From: Arthrobacter sp. SLBN-112
GTDB lineage: Bacteria > Actinomycetota > Actinomycetes > Actinomycetales > Micrococcaceae
DNA: 64,000 nt
Reading direction: 5' to 3'
Assembly (NCBI RefSeq): GCF_006715225.1
Contig: NZ_VFMU01000001.1
Coordinates: forward strand, 3,720,001 to 3,784,000
In this document: in pieces, positions 1 to 8,784 of the stretch
Numbering within the stretch: the stretch's first letter is position 1
How the letters are laid out: each line of letters begins with the position of its first letter
Position numbers and translations under genes: made by a program
Notes under the pieces: model-generated
Told to the model about the DNA's origin: nothing
Seen by the model: only the letters and a program-made list of their open reading frames with translations
The model's database searches: none

Positions 1-78
1 GTCGAACAGGACGCCGCGGACACTTCCAAATGGTGTCTTGAGGATGCCGGCGCGCGCCGCTTCGCTGGGCGCTGTCAT
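1..78 (-). CDS. HAD-family hydrolase, N-terminal fragment
   Basis: Only the first 26 codons lie in the window; the gene runs off the left edge. The ATG overlaps the gltX stop codon (ATGA), so the two are translationally coupled. The fragment ends in GVLFD, which fits the first half of HAD motif I (a hydrophobic strand, then the nucleophilic Asp of DxDGT). A HAD phosphatase after gltX is common in Arthrobacter-type genomes. The family call rests on this short motif and on context, so substrate and exact family are open. Confidence 0.6.
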   Translation of the reverse strand, partial: MTAPSEAARAGILKTPFGSVRGVLFD

Positions 79-1592
79 CAGCCGCGGAAGGCGCGGAGCC
101 GGCGCAGGGACGACTCCTTGCCCAGGATCACCATGGATTCAAACAGCGGCGGCGAAACACGGCGGCCGGAGACAGCCGTGCGCACGGGGCCGAAGGCCAG
201 CCGCGGTTTGATGCCCATGTCCTCAACCAGGGCCTGCTTGAGTGCAGCCTGGATGTTTTCCGGCGTCCACTCGGCCACCGGTTCCAGGGCGGCGATGGCG
301 GCATCAAGGACCTCGGGAAGGTTGGCGGGCAGGCCCTTGCGTGCGTCGTCGGCAACGTCGATGGCGTCATCGGCCTTGAACAGGAACGCCAGCATGTCCG
401 GGGCTTCGCCCAGGAGCGTGATGCGCTCCTGGATCAGGGGCGCGGCCTCGGTGAGGATCTCTTCCTCCCGGTCGGTCAGGATCTCCCCCACCAAGCCCGC
501 TTCGCGCAGGTAGTGCGCCACGCGGTCGCGGAACACCTTGGGCTCGAGCATCCGGACGTGCGTGCCGTTGATGGCCTCGGCCTTCTTCAGGTCGAAGCGG
601 GCGGGGTTGCCCAGGACGTCGTGGATGTCGAAGTGCTCCACGAGCTGCTCCACGGTAAAGATGTCCTCGTCCGCGCTGAGGGACCAGCCCAGCAGGGACA
701 GGTAGTTCAGCAGCCCCTCCGGGATGAAGCCCCGCTCACGGTGCAGGAACAGGCTGGACTCGGGGTCGCGCTTGGAAAGCTTCTTGTTGCCCTGGCCCAT
801 GACGTAGGGCAGGTGGCCGAACTCCGGCATGTACTCGGCGACGCCGATGGCGTACAGCGCCCGGTACAGCGCGATCTGGCGCGGCGTGGAGCTGAGGAGG
901 TCCTCACCGCGCAGCACGTGGGTGATGCCCATCAGCGCGTCGTCCACCGGGTTGACCAGCGTGTACAGGGGAGCGCCGTTGGCCCGCACCACAGCGAAGT
1001 CAGGGACGGAACCGGCCTTGAACGTGATGTCGCCGCGGACCAGGTCGGTAAACGTGATGTCCTCGTCCGGCATCCGGAGGCGGAGGACAGCCTGCCGGCC
1101 CTCGGCCCGGTACTGTGCCAGTTGCTCCTCCGTCAGGTGCCGGTCAAAGCCGTCGTAGCCAAGCTTCGGGTCCCGGCCGGCCGCACGGTGCCGTGCCTCG
1201 ATCTCCTCCGGGGTGGAGAAGGACTCGTAGATGAACCCGCCGTCATGCAGCCGCTTGATGACGTCCTGGTAGATGTCGCCGCGCTGGGACTGCCGGTATG
1301 GCTCGTGCGGGCCGCCCACTTCCACGCCTTCGTCCCAGTCGATGCCCAGCCACTTCAGCGCGTCCAGCAACTGGTGGTAGCTTTCCTCACTGTCCCGCGC
1401 CGCATCCGTGTCCTCGATGCGGAAGACCAGCGTGCCCTTGGTGTGGCGCGCGTAAGCCCAGTTGAACAAGGCCGTCCGGATCAGTCCAACGTGCGGGGTG
1501 CCCGTGGGCGAGGGGCAGAAACGGACCCGGACGGGCGTCTCGGCGGTAACGGGGGGGATGGCTGCGGCAGGTGACGAAGAAGCGATAGTCAT
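78..1592 (-). CDS. gltX: Glutamyl-tRNA synthetase
   Basis: Charges tRNA-Glu with glutamate in the cytoplasm. In actinobacteria the enzyme is usually non-discriminating and also charges tRNA-Gln for GatCAB amidation (family knowledge). It is 504 aa, normal for the family. Class I signatures are visible: [10 protein letters not shown] at about residues 27-36 (HIGH equivalent) and KLSKR at 271-275 (KMSKS equivalent). ATG start. A TAAAGT hexamer ends 10 nt upstream, so any 5' leader would be very short. The downstream gene overlaps its stop; the FAH-family gene ends 56 bp upstream. Confidence 0.97.
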   Translation of the reverse strand: MTIASSSPAAAIPPVTAETPVRVRFCPSPTGTPHVGLIRTALFNWAYARHTKGTLVFRIEDTDAARDSEESYHQLLDALKWLGIDWDEGVEVGGPHEPYRQSQRGDIYQDVIKRLHDGGFIYESFSTPEEIEARHRAAGRDPKLGYDGFDRHLTEEQLAQYRAEGRQAVLRLRMPDEDITFTDLVRGDITFKAGSVPDFAVVRANGAPLYTLVNPVDDALMGITHVLRGEDLLSSTPRQIALYRALYAIGVAEYMPEFGHLPYVMGQGNKKLSKRDPESSLFLHRERGFIPEGLLNYLSLLGWSLSADEDIFTVEQLVEHFDIHDVLGNPARFDLKKAEAINGTHVRMLEPKVFRDRVAHYLREAGLVGEILTDREEEILTEAAPLIQERITLLGEAPDMLAFLFKADDAIDVADDARKGLPANLPEVLDAAIAALEPVAEWTPENIQAALKQALVEDMGIKPRLAFGPVRTAVSGRRVSPPLFESMVILGKESSLRRLRAFRG

Positions 1593-1648
1593 AGTGGCTT
1601 CAACTTTACCCGCCTGGCCGGGCCCAGCCCTCCGCCGGACGGACAGGC

Positions 1649-2425
1649 TTAACGGCGGACGATGGGGTTGGAAAGCCGGCCGATGCCCTCGATTTCCACC
1701 TCGAAGCGGTCGCCCTCCTTGACCAGGCCCACCCCGGCCGGCGTGCCGGTCATGATCACATCGCCGGGCAGCAGGGTAAACGCCTGCGACACCACCGAGA
1801 CCAGTTCGCGCACGCCGCGGATCATCTGGCTGGTGCTGCCGTCCTGGCGCACCTCACCGTTGAGCCTGCCCTGGATCTGCAGGTCTTCGGTGTCCAGGTC
1901 GGTCTCGATCCAGGGCCCCAGCGGGGCGGAGGTGTCGAAGCCCTTGGCACGGGTCCACTGCAGGTCCGATTTCTGGACATCGCGGGCAGTGAGGTCGTTG
2001 CCGCAGGTGTAACCAAAGATGACGTCGTCCACGCGGTCTTCCGGCACGTCCTTGCAGATCCGGCCGATCACCACGCAGAGTTCAGCTTCGAAGGAAACCT
2101 CCTCGGAGAATTCCGGCAGCACGACGGGGTCGTTGGGGCCCACGACGGCGGTGTTGGGCTTCAGGAACAGCAGCGGCTGGGCGGGTACTTCGTTGCCGAG
2201 CTCATGGGCGTGCTCCACAAAGTTCCGGCCGACGCCGATCACCTTGCTCCGCGGGATGATGGGGGCCAGCAGCCGGACGTCCTCCAGCTTGTGGCGCACG
2301 GAGGTGCGCTCCACCCCGTTGAAGAAGGGGTCGCCATGGATGACAGTGATTTCCTCACTGCCCGGTTCACCTTCCACAACGCCGTACAGGGGATCAGAGT
2401 CAACGACAAACCTGGCAATACGCAT
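1649..2425 (-). CDS. Fumarylacetoacetate hydrolase family protein
   Basis: 258 aa, the usual size for single-domain FAHD1-like enzymes, which act as acylpyruvate hydrolases, oxaloacetate decarboxylases or 2-hydroxyhepta-diene-dioate isomerases. The metal-binding pattern is visible: FEAEL (E113, E115) and GNDLTARD (D144), and the C-terminal TGTPAGVG loop is at 226-233. The true substrate cannot be told from sequence. The start is ATG, 5 bp after the MBL gene upstream. TAGGGT ends 7 nt before the ATG and AGGAG also precedes it, so both a leaderless promoter and read-through from the MBL gene are possible. Confidence 0.9.
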   Translation of the reverse strand: MRIARFVVDSDPLYGVVEGEPGSEEITVIHGDPFFNGVERTSVRHKLEDVRLLAPIIPRSKVIGVGRNFVEHAHELGNEVPAQPLLFLKPNTAVVGPNDPVVLPEFSEEVSFEAELCVVIGRICKDVPEDRVDDVIFGYTCGNDLTARDVQKSDLQWTRAKGFDTSAPLGPWIETDLDTEDLQIQGRLNGEVRQDGSTSQMIRGVRELVSVVSQAFTLLPGDVIMTGTPAGVGLVKEGDRFEVEIEGIGRLSNPIVRR

Positions 2426-2430
2426 GGCTC

Positions 2431-3258
2431 CTACCCTACCGTTTCGCCGGGGCCGGGCCTGTCCGCGGTGCCGCCCCCGCGCAGGTAGTGCAGCTGGGCG
2501 GCCACGGACAGCTCGGCGGCGCGCCGGACGGAAGGACCGACGTCGGAATAGACGGCGTCAGCCACCTCCCCCACGGCTGCATCCTGGCCCAGCCGGTCCA
2601 GTGCGGCGCGGATCTGGGCCAGCCGTTCCTCCCGGTGCATCCGGTAGTCCCGGGCGATGGCTTCAAGGGAAGGCAGGACCGGGCCGTGGGCCGGGAGGAC
2701 GGTTGCCGGTCCCAGAGCCTCGAGGCGGTCCAGCGATGCGAGGTAGTCGCCCAGCGTGCCGTCCGGATAGTCCAGGACAGTGGTGCCCAGGCCCAGGACA
2801 GTATCGCCGGTCAGCACCGATCCGTGGTCCCCATCCGCCGCCAGGTGGAAACAGACGGAGTCGGAAGTATGGCCCGGCGTGGCCAGGACACCGATCTCCA
2901 GCCCCGCGGCCCGGATGACCTCGCCATGGACCAGCGGTTCTCCCCCGCCGTGGCAGTGGTTGGGATCGGCGGCACGGACCGGCGCACCCGTCAGCTCGTG
3001 CAGCCGGGCAGCACCCGCCGTATGGTCCGCGTGCCGGTGGGTCACCAGGATCAGTTCGACGACGCCGGCACCGGCCAGTGCATAGAGGTGCGTATCGTCC
3101 CGGGGGCCCGGGTCCACAATCACCAGGGACGAATGGCCGGGGTTTTGCAGGAGGTAAGTGTTGGTGCCCTCCAGGCTCATGGGGCCGGGGTTGGGAGCCA
3201 GGATGAACTGCGTGAGGGGGGAGCTGCGCTGCGGGCGGGGGCCGGATTCGAAGGTCAC
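2431..3258 (-). CDS. MBL-fold metallo-hydrolase
   Basis: 275 aa cytoplasmic metallo-beta-lactamase-fold hydrolase of the LACTB2/glyoxalase-II-like group. The zinc motif HRHADH is at 74-79, further ligands appear as PGHTSDS and LTGDTVLG, and a C-terminal helical domain follows. I chose the GTG at 3258 because AAGGA sits about 8 nt upstream and the protein then begins just before the conserved PNPGPMSLEGTNTYLL block. The frame stays open further upstream, but that part is basic, low-complexity and unlikely to be coding. It lies 5 bp before the FAH-family gene, probably as an operon. Substrate unknown. Confidence 0.88.
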   Translation of the reverse strand: MTFESGPRPQRSSPLTQFILAPNPGPMSLEGTNTYLLQNPGHSSLVIVDPGPRDDTHLYALAGAGVVELILVTHRHADHTAGAARLHELTGAPVRAADPNHCHGGGEPLVHGEVIRAAGLEIGVLATPGHTSDSVCFHLAADGDHGSVLTGDTVLGLGTTVLDYPDGTLGDYLASLDRLEALGPATVLPAHGPVLPSLEAIARDYRMHREERLAQIRAALDRLGQDAAVGEVADAVYSDVGPSVRRAAELSVAAQLHYLRGGGTADRPGPGETVG

Positions 3259-3404
3259 TGCCCCATCCTTGCATCCGAGGCCCTTCCTGCCCCAGCCCCT
3301 GCAGGATGCGCTCCATGGAATGGAACCGCGGAATAGAACGCCGGCGGCCGCGGGTTGGCACCTGTGACAACCCATCGCCCCAGGAAGCCGGATACCACCA
3401 ATGA

Positions 3405-3995
3405 GCAACCGCAACCCTTGCAGACCTTCTCGCCCAGGCGGACGCTGACGGCCACGACCACTCGGCAACCGAAAAAGCCACCGGCCTCCTGCACATCCAC
3501 AACCACGCGACGGGCGCCATCACCTGGTTTTCCACGTGGAAGAAGTTCCGCGAAACCGCCGACTGGCGGGAGGAAGTCGACGCTTTCGCCGAGGACCTGA
3601 CCTCCGGTTCACAGGCCGTGGAGAAAGTGGCAGCCCGGTCCGCGGCCAGGGAGCTGGATTCACTCCTGGAACGGGCGGCCGAAGCAAGTGATGCGAATGT
3701 TTTTGTGCAGAAAAACCTGACCAGGCACCTTACGCGGACCTGGGCTTTGGCCGATGCCGTCGCACACGTCACAGGGAAGGATCTGCCCACGGGCGGCACA
3801 ACGCCGTCCATCTTCGCCGGCTACCCCTACGACGTCTATGCCCAGGACGGCGCAGTTTTCGCCACCACGCTCTGGAACGACATCATCGACGCCCGCCGAA
3901 ACCGGGCTTTGGCTGAGGAAGCGGCCCGCAAGGCGCTCAAGCCGGTGTCGCGCAAAGCCATGAAGAACGCCGCCCGGAAGGCGGCCCGCCGCTGA
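3405..3995 (+). CDS. Hypothetical protein with disrupted 5' end
   Basis: The frame is open from 3405 to the TGA at 3993-3995 (about 196 codons) with the strong GC3 bias of real genes here, but it has no ATG, GTG or TTG until a GTG at 3618. That GTG would give only a 125-aa protein starting inside a continuous helical region. An ATG at 3401 lies one base out of frame, just before the open frame begins (ATG, then A, then GCA ACC GCA ACC), which suggests a one-base indel or a sequencing error at the start codon. The protein is rich in Ala, His and Lys with a very basic C-terminus. I recognise no domain. It is convergent with ilvE across a strong hairpin. Confidence 0.55.
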   Translation, partial: ATATLADLLAQADADGHDHSATEKATGLLHIHNHATGAITWFSTWKKFRETADWREEVDAFAEDLTSGSQAVEKVAARSAARELDSLLERAAEASDANVFVQKNLTRHLTRTWALADAVAHVTGKDLPTGGTTPSIFAGYPYDVYAQDGAVFATTLWNDIIDARRNRALAEEAARKALKPVSRKAMKNAARKAARR

Positions 3996-4020
3996 CCAAT
4001 TCGCCGTCGACTGGAACGCA

Positions 4021-4058
4021 GACGGCGCCTGCCGGACCTAAATCCGGCAGGCGCCGTC
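4021..4058. terminator. Bidirectional hairpin between convergent genes
   Basis: Perfect 16-bp inverted repeat (arms 4021-4036 and 4043-4058, 6-nt loop), very GC-rich. It lies between the plus-strand hypothetical gene and ilvE on the minus strand. There is no clean U-tract on either side, but a stem this strong between convergent genes fits a shared terminator. Confidence 0.75.
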
Positions 4059-4078
4059 GTACGTTGGAAAAAGCCGGG

Positions 4079-5191
4079 CTATGCCAGGCGGGTCAGCCAG
4101 CCGTGGGTGTCCGGCTCAGCGCCGGTCTGGATGCCCAGGAGCCTTTCGCGGATGGCCATGGTGGCCTCCCCCGCCTTGGCGTCCTCGGAACCGATGAACT
4201 CGGTGGCATCCTTGAGCACGCCGATGGGGGTGATGACGGCCGCGGTGCCGCACGCGAAGACTTCGGCGATGTCGCCGGAGGCAACCCCGTCCCGCCATTC
4301 GTCCAGGGTGATCTTGCGTTCGGACACCTTGCGGCCCATGTCCTTGGCCACCTGGATCACGGACATCCGGGTGACGCCTTCCAGGATGGTGCCGGTGAGC
4401 GCGGGCGTCACCAGCGAGCCGTCCTTCATGACGAAGAACACGTTCATGCCGCCGAGTTCTTCCACGGCGTTGTCGTTGGCCTGGTCCAGGAACAGGACCT
4501 GCTTGCACCCGTTGGCCTCGGCCTCCTGCTGTGCGATCAGCGAGGCCGCGTAGTTTCCGCCGCACTTGGCGTCCCCGGTGCCGCCGCGCCCGGCGCGGGC
4601 GTACTGCCGCGAGATCCAGATGGAGACAGGCTTCAGCTCGCCGCCGAAGTAGTTGCCGGCAGGCGAGGCGATCACGCGGAAGGACACCTCACGGGCGGCG
4701 CGGACGCCAAGGAATGCCTCCGTTGCGATCATGAAGGGCCGCAGGTACAGGGCTTCGCCGTCGCCGGAGGGGACCCATTCCCTGTCCACGGCCACGAGTT
4801 CGCGGATGGCGCCAAGGAAGTACTCCGCCGGCAGTTCCGGAAGTGCCAGCCGGCGGGCGGACTTGTTCAGGCGCGCCGCGTTGGCCTCCGGCCGGAAGGT
4901 CCAGATGGAGCCGTCGGCGTGACGGTAGGCCTTAAGCCCCTCGAAAATCTCCTGGCCGTAGTGGAACACGGCGGCGGAGGGGTCCAGGACGATCGGACCG
5001 TAGGGTTCGATCCTGGGATCGTGCCAGCCGCCGTTGCCGTCCGCATCCACGCTGTAGTCGACGATGGCGGTGTGGTCGGTGAAGTAGTTGCCGAATCCCG
5101 GGTTTGCCAGGATGGCTGCACGCTCTTCGGCAGACTTCGGGTTGGCCGAAGGCTGCCGGGTGAATTCGACGCCATGGGCGGTCTGGGTCAT
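4079..5191 (-). CDS. ilvE: Branched-chain amino-acid aminotransferase
   Basis: 370 aa PLP-dependent fold-type IV transaminase that catalyses the last step of Val, Leu and Ile synthesis with glutamate as amino donor. The PLP lysine is K209 in GDAKCGGNYAASL, and the FHYGQEIFEGLKAYR block (about 76-90) is typical of the longer BCAT2-like subgroup. ATG start with GGAGG 5 nt upstream. It lies 103 bp downstream of leuB in the same direction, so it may be co-transcribed or use its own promoter. A 14-bp perfect palindrome (5218-5231) sits in its leader. Confidence 0.96.
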   Translation of the reverse strand: MTQTAHGVEFTRQPSANPKSAEERAAILANPGFGNYFTDHTAIVDYSVDADGNGGWHDPRIEPYGPIVLDPSAAVFHYGQEIFEGLKAYRHADGSIWTFRPEANAARLNKSARRLALPELPAEYFLGAIRELVAVDREWVPSGDGEALYLRPFMIATEAFLGVRAAREVSFRVIASPAGNYFGGELKPVSIWISRQYARAGRGGTGDAKCGGNYAASLIAQQEAEANGCKQVLFLDQANDNAVEELGGMNVFFVMKDGSLVTPALTGTILEGVTRMSVIQVAKDMGRKVSERKITLDEWRDGVASGDIAEVFACGTAAVITPIGVLKDATEFIGSEDAKAGEATMAIRERLLGIQTGAEPDTHGWLTRLA

Positions 5192-5217
5192 GGTTCCTCC
5201 ACGATCGGCCGCCCCTG

Positions 5218-5231
5218 GTTCAGCGCTGAAC
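5218..5231. promoter_or_regulatory. Perfect palindrome in the ilvE 5' region
   Basis: GTTCAGCGCTGAAC is a 14-bp perfect palindrome 27 bp upstream of the ilvE start, on the promoter/leader side. It could be a protein-binding site. No experimental link is visible. Confidence 0.3.
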
Positions 5232-5294
5232 GGCGGGGCGGCATTTGGTGATTCGAGACAAGCTTACGCCCGATGCCGGAGGCCCCGGCGCGGG

Positions 5295-6347
5295 CTAGAG
5301 GCGTGCGGCGATGGCGTCGCCGACGGCACTGGTGCTGCGTGCGGTTCCGTCGCGCTTTTCGACGTCGGCAACCACCGCGGCTTCGATCCTGCGGGCGGCG
5401 TCCATGTAGCCCAGGTGGTCCAGCAGGAGGACCGCGGAGAGGATCGCCGCGGTGGGGTCTGCCTTGCCCTGGCCGGCGATGTCCGGCGCGGAACCATGGA
5501 CCGGTTCGAACATGGACGGTGCGGTGCGGTCCATGTTGATGTTGCCGGAGGCGGCCAGGCCGATGCCGCCGGTGATGGCCGCGGCGAGGTCGGTGATGAT
5601 GTCGCCAAAGAGGTTGTCGGTCACGATGACATCGAATCGGGACGGATCCGTGACCATGAAGATTGTGGCGGCGTCCACGTGCAGGTAATCGTGGGTGACC
5701 TCTGGGAATTCCTGCGCCACGGCCTCGACGGTCCGCTTCCACAGGTGTCCGGCGAAGACCAGGACGTTGTGCTTGTGGACCAGGGTGACATGCTTGCGCT
5801 CCCGCGCGCTGGCACGGCGGAAGGCGTCGCGGACCACGCGCTCCACGCCATGGGCAGTGTTCAGCGAGACTTCGGTGGCAACCTCGTGCGGGGTTCCTGC
5901 GCGCAGGGTGCCGCCGTTGCCTACGTAGGGACCTTCGGTTCCTTCGCGCACCACGATGAAGTCGATGGTGCCGGGGTTGGCAAGCGGGCTGCCAACGGTG
6001 CCGTAGAGCCGCGAAGGCCGCAGGTTGACGTAGTGGTCCAGGCTGAACCGGAGCTTGAGAAGCAGTTCACGCTCGATGATTCCGGAGGGGATGCGGGTGT
6101 CCCCGGGCGCTGCCCCCACTGCACCGAAGAGGATGGCGTCGCGGGTCTTCAGGTCAGCCAGAACGTGGTCCGGGAGCGTTTCGCCAGTGCGAAGCCAGTG
6201 CTCGGCACCGAGTTCGTAATGCGTGGGCTTGAGCTCCACACCCTCCGCCGCGACGGCCTTTTCCAGGACTTTGAGGGCTTCGGCAATGACCTCGGGGCCG
6301 ATGCCGTCGCCGGGAATTACTGCAAGATCGATGGAGGATGCGCTCAT
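5295..6347 (-). CDS. leuB: 3-isopropylmalate dehydrogenase
   Basis: 350 aa NAD-dependent oxidative decarboxylase of leucine synthesis that converts 3-isopropylmalate to 2-oxoisocaproate. It begins with the family signature [12 protein letters not shown] (residues 9-20) and ends with the conserved [22 protein letters not shown] region. No other leucine-pathway gene (leuA, leuC, leuD) is in the window; ilvE is the next gene downstream. ATG start. TACCCT ends 6 nt before the ATG with no clear Shine-Dalgarno, which predicts a leaderless transcript. Confidence 0.96.
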   Translation of the reverse strand: MSASSIDLAVIPGDGIGPEVIAEALKVLEKAVAAEGVELKPTHYELGAEHWLRTGETLPDHVLADLKTRDAILFGAVGAAPGDTRIPSGIIERELLLKLRFSLDHYVNLRPSRLYGTVGSPLANPGTIDFIVVREGTEGPYVGNGGTLRAGTPHEVATEVSLNTAHGVERVVRDAFRRASARERKHVTLVHKHNVLVFAGHLWKRTVEAVAQEFPEVTHDYLHVDAATIFMVTDPSRFDVIVTDNLFGDIITDLAAAITGGIGLAASGNINMDRTAPSMFEPVHGSAPDIAGQGKADPTAAILSAVLLLDHLGYMDAARRIEAAVVADVEKRDGTARSTSAVGDAIAARL

Positions 6348-6437
6348 GCTTTCAGGGTAGCCAAGGCATCCATATGCTGGTCAAACCGTCTCAGCTTTTG
6401 GACAGGAGCGCACCCTCCGTCTGTTTCCGCGCTGGAC

Positions 6438-7994
6438 CTACTCCGCAGGTTCCTCGAACTTGGGGAAAACGGGACTGGGAGCGGGCAGCGCGGTTCCCGG
6501 AACGACAGGAGTGCCGATTGCGCTGAACTGGCGGGCATCGCCTTCTGCCTGTCCCAGTGCGTCCAGGAGCCTGGCCGTGGCGTTGGGCATGACCGGCTGG
6601 GCCAGGATGGCCACGATCCGCAGCACCTCCAGGGTTACGTACAGCACGGTGTTCATGCGTTCGACGTCGGTCTTCCGCAGGACCCAGGGCGCCTGCTCGG
6701 CGAAGTAGGCGTTGGTGTGGTGCAGTACTGCCCAGATGGCTTCCAGGGCGCGGCTGAATTCCTGCTTGTCGAAGGCGGCGCGGGCGGCCTCGAGCAACCC
6801 GTTCGCCTGCGCCAGGATGGCGGTGTCCGCCGCAGTGAACTCCCCCGGGGCGGGCACGGCCGCGCCGCAGTTCTTGGCCACCATGGACAGGGAGCGCTGG
6901 GCCAGGTTGCCGAAGTTGTTGGCCAGGTCTGAGTTCATGCGGCCCACGATGGCCTCGTGGTTGTAGCTGCCGTCTGCCCCGAACGGCACCTCGCGCAGGA
7001 AGAAGAACCGCACCTGGTCCAGGCCGTAGCGGGCCACGAAGTCCGCCGGTGCCACCACGTTGCCCAGGGACTTGGACATCTTGACCCCGTTGTTGTGCAG
7101 GAACCCGTGGATCATGACCCGCTTGGGCAGCTCAAGGCCGGCGCTCATCAGGAAGGCGGGCCAGTAGATGGCGTGGAACCGGGAGATGTCCTTGCCGATG
7201 ATGTGGACGTCCGCAGGCCAGTACTTCCGGAACTGCTCCGATTCGGTGTCAGGGTAGCCGACGCCGGTGAGGTAGTTGGTGAGCGCATCCACCCACACGT
7301 ACATGACGTGCTTGTCGTTCCCGGGAACAGGGACGCCCCAGTCGAAGGTGGTCCGGCTGATGGACAGGTCCTCGAGGCCGCGCTTGACGAAGCTGATGAC
7401 CTCGTTGAACCGGTACTGCGGGGCACCGAATTCGGGGTGGGACTCGTAGAGGGCCAGCAGCTTGTCCTGGTAGGCGGACAGCCGGAAGAAGTAGCTCTCC
7501 TCGGCCGTCCACGTCACCTCGGTGTCCGTCTCTTTCGAGTAGCGCACGCCGTCGTCCTTGACCACGGTGTCGTCCTCGCCGTAGAAGGCCTCGTCCCGTA
7601 CGGAGTACCAGCCCTCGTACTTGGACAGGTAGATGTCGCCGTTGGCTTCCATCTTCTTCCAGATGGCCTGGGACGCCGCGTAGTGGTCCTCGTCCGTGGT
7701 GCGGATGAAGCGGTCGTAGCTGATGCCCAGGGCAGCATGCGCGGCCTTGTAGACCTCGGCATTCCGGTTCACCAGGTCCTTGGGGGTGATGCCTTCCTTT
7801 TCGGCGGTCTGGGCTATCTTCATGCCGTGTTCGTCCGTGCCGGTCAGGAACATCACGTCATAGCCGTCCAGGCGCTTGAAGCGCGCCATGGCGTCGGTGG
7901 CAATGTACTCGTAGGCGTGCCCGATGTGCGGCACGCCGTTGGGGTAGGTGATGGCCGTGGTGATGTAGAACGGCGTTTTCTCTGAAGCTGTCAC
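6438..7994 (-). CDS. metG: Methionyl-tRNA synthetase
   Basis: 518 aa class I synthetase that charges both initiator and elongator tRNA-Met. HIGH is at 23-26 and KMSKS at 305-309. The connective domain lacks the zinc-binding cysteine clusters of the E. coli type, and the C-terminal EMAP-like dimer domain is absent, as in the shorter actinobacterial forms. Start is GTG at 7994, only 34 bp after the ABC ATPase gene, so it may share that transcript. Confidence 0.97.
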   Translation of the reverse strand: MTASEKTPFYITTAITYPNGVPHIGHAYEYIATDAMARFKRLDGYDVMFLTGTDEHGMKIAQTAEKEGITPKDLVNRNAEVYKAAHAALGISYDRFIRTTDEDHYAASQAIWKKMEANGDIYLSKYEGWYSVRDEAFYGEDDTVVKDDGVRYSKETDTEVTWTAEESYFFRLSAYQDKLLALYESHPEFGAPQYRFNEVISFVKRGLEDLSISRTTFDWGVPVPGNDKHVMYVWVDALTNYLTGVGYPDTESEQFRKYWPADVHIIGKDISRFHAIYWPAFLMSAGLELPKRVMIHGFLHNNGVKMSKSLGNVVAPADFVARYGLDQVRFFFLREVPFGADGSYNHEAIVGRMNSDLANNFGNLAQRSLSMVAKNCGAAVPAPGEFTAADTAILAQANGLLEAARAAFDKQEFSRALEAIWAVLHHTNAYFAEQAPWVLRKTDVERMNTVLYVTLEVLRIVAILAQPVMPNATARLLDALGQAEGDARQFSAIGTPVVPGTALPAPSPVFPKFEEPAE

Positions 7995-8028
7995 GGTCGG
8001 ACGGTTACCTTCGGTACGGAGGAGTGGG

Positions 8029-8784
8029 CTAGATCAGTTCTGTCAGGGTATCGCTGAGCCGGACCAGTTCGTGGTCGTGCGAGGCCACCAGCACGGCGAT
8101 GCCGTCATTGGTGGTGTCCTTGAGGATGCTGATGATGCGGTTGGCGGAGGCGCGGTCCAGGCTGGCGGTGGGCTCATCCACCACCAGGACACGGGTGCCC
8201 AGGATCAGGGCGCGGGCGATCGCCACGCGCTGGCGTTCACCGCCGGACAGCTGCGCGGGACGGTGCCGCATGCGCCGGCCCAGGCCCACCAGGTCAAGGA
8301 GGTCTTTGGCCATGTCGCGCCGCTGGTCCACCTCGCCGTCGGGAACAGCGGGCAGGAGGACATTCTCGAGCGCGCTCATGCCGTCGATCAGGGCGCCGCC
8401 CTGGTCGACATAGCCGATCAGGGCACGACGGCGGTCGGCGATTTCGTCGTCGCCCATGCTTTCGAGGGAATCACCTTCCCAGAAGACACGGCCCGACGTC
8501 GGCAGGGTCAGTCCGGCGCCGACGGTCAGGATGCTGGTCTTGCCGGAGCCGCTTCGGCCGGCCACACAGTGCATCTCGCCGGCGTGCAGGGTCAGGTCGA
8601 AGCCTTCCACCACGCTCACGGCCTCGGCGCCGCCTTTTCCACCGCCATAGCGGATGGTGATGTCGCGCATCTCCAGCGGGGTGGCGTGGTCCGCCGACTT
8701 GACGATGGTGTTGGCCCGGGTCTGCAGGGGGACCTCATTGGAGCCGCTCCTGCGGCTGCGCTGGAGGTTCGTCGGGTTTGTCAT
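8029..8784 (-). CDS. ABC transporter ATP-binding protein
   Basis: 251 aa ATPase of the LolD/MacB type that works with the FtsX-like permease encoded just upstream. Walker A GRSGSGKT 76-83, signature LSGGERQ 179-185, Walker B VLVVDEP 199-205 and switch His 236 are all present. The ATG at 8784 overlaps the permease stop codon (ATGA), which decides the start; the longer frame (to 8817) would reach back into the permease gene. About 35 residues precede the ABC core, longer than usual. The transported substrate is unknown. Confidence 0.93.
   Translation of the reverse strand: MTNPTNLQRSRRSGSNEVPLQTRANTIVKSADHATPLEMRDITIRYGGGKGGAEAVSVVEGFDLTLHAGEMHCVAGRSGSGKTSILTVGAGLTLPTSGRVFWEGDSLESMGDDEIADRRRALIGYVDQGGALIDGMSALENVLLPAVPDGEVDQRRDMAKDLLDLVGLGRRMRHRPAQLSGGERQRVAIARALILGTRVLVVDEPTASLDRASANRIISILKDTTNDGIAVLVASHDHELVRLSDTLTELI

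Noticed and set aside
3259-3468. N-terminal extension of the MBL hydrolase
   Set aside because: Residues before GTG 3258 are low-complexity and precede the Shine-Dalgarno AAGGA.
4064-5251. Long plus-strand ORF opposite ilvE (and similar long frames opposite leuB, metG, ilvB, ilvD, sbcC, serA)
   Set aside because: Antisense shadows caused by high GC3; they are rich in Gly, Val, Arg and His, lack domains, and the opposite strand encodes clear enzymes.
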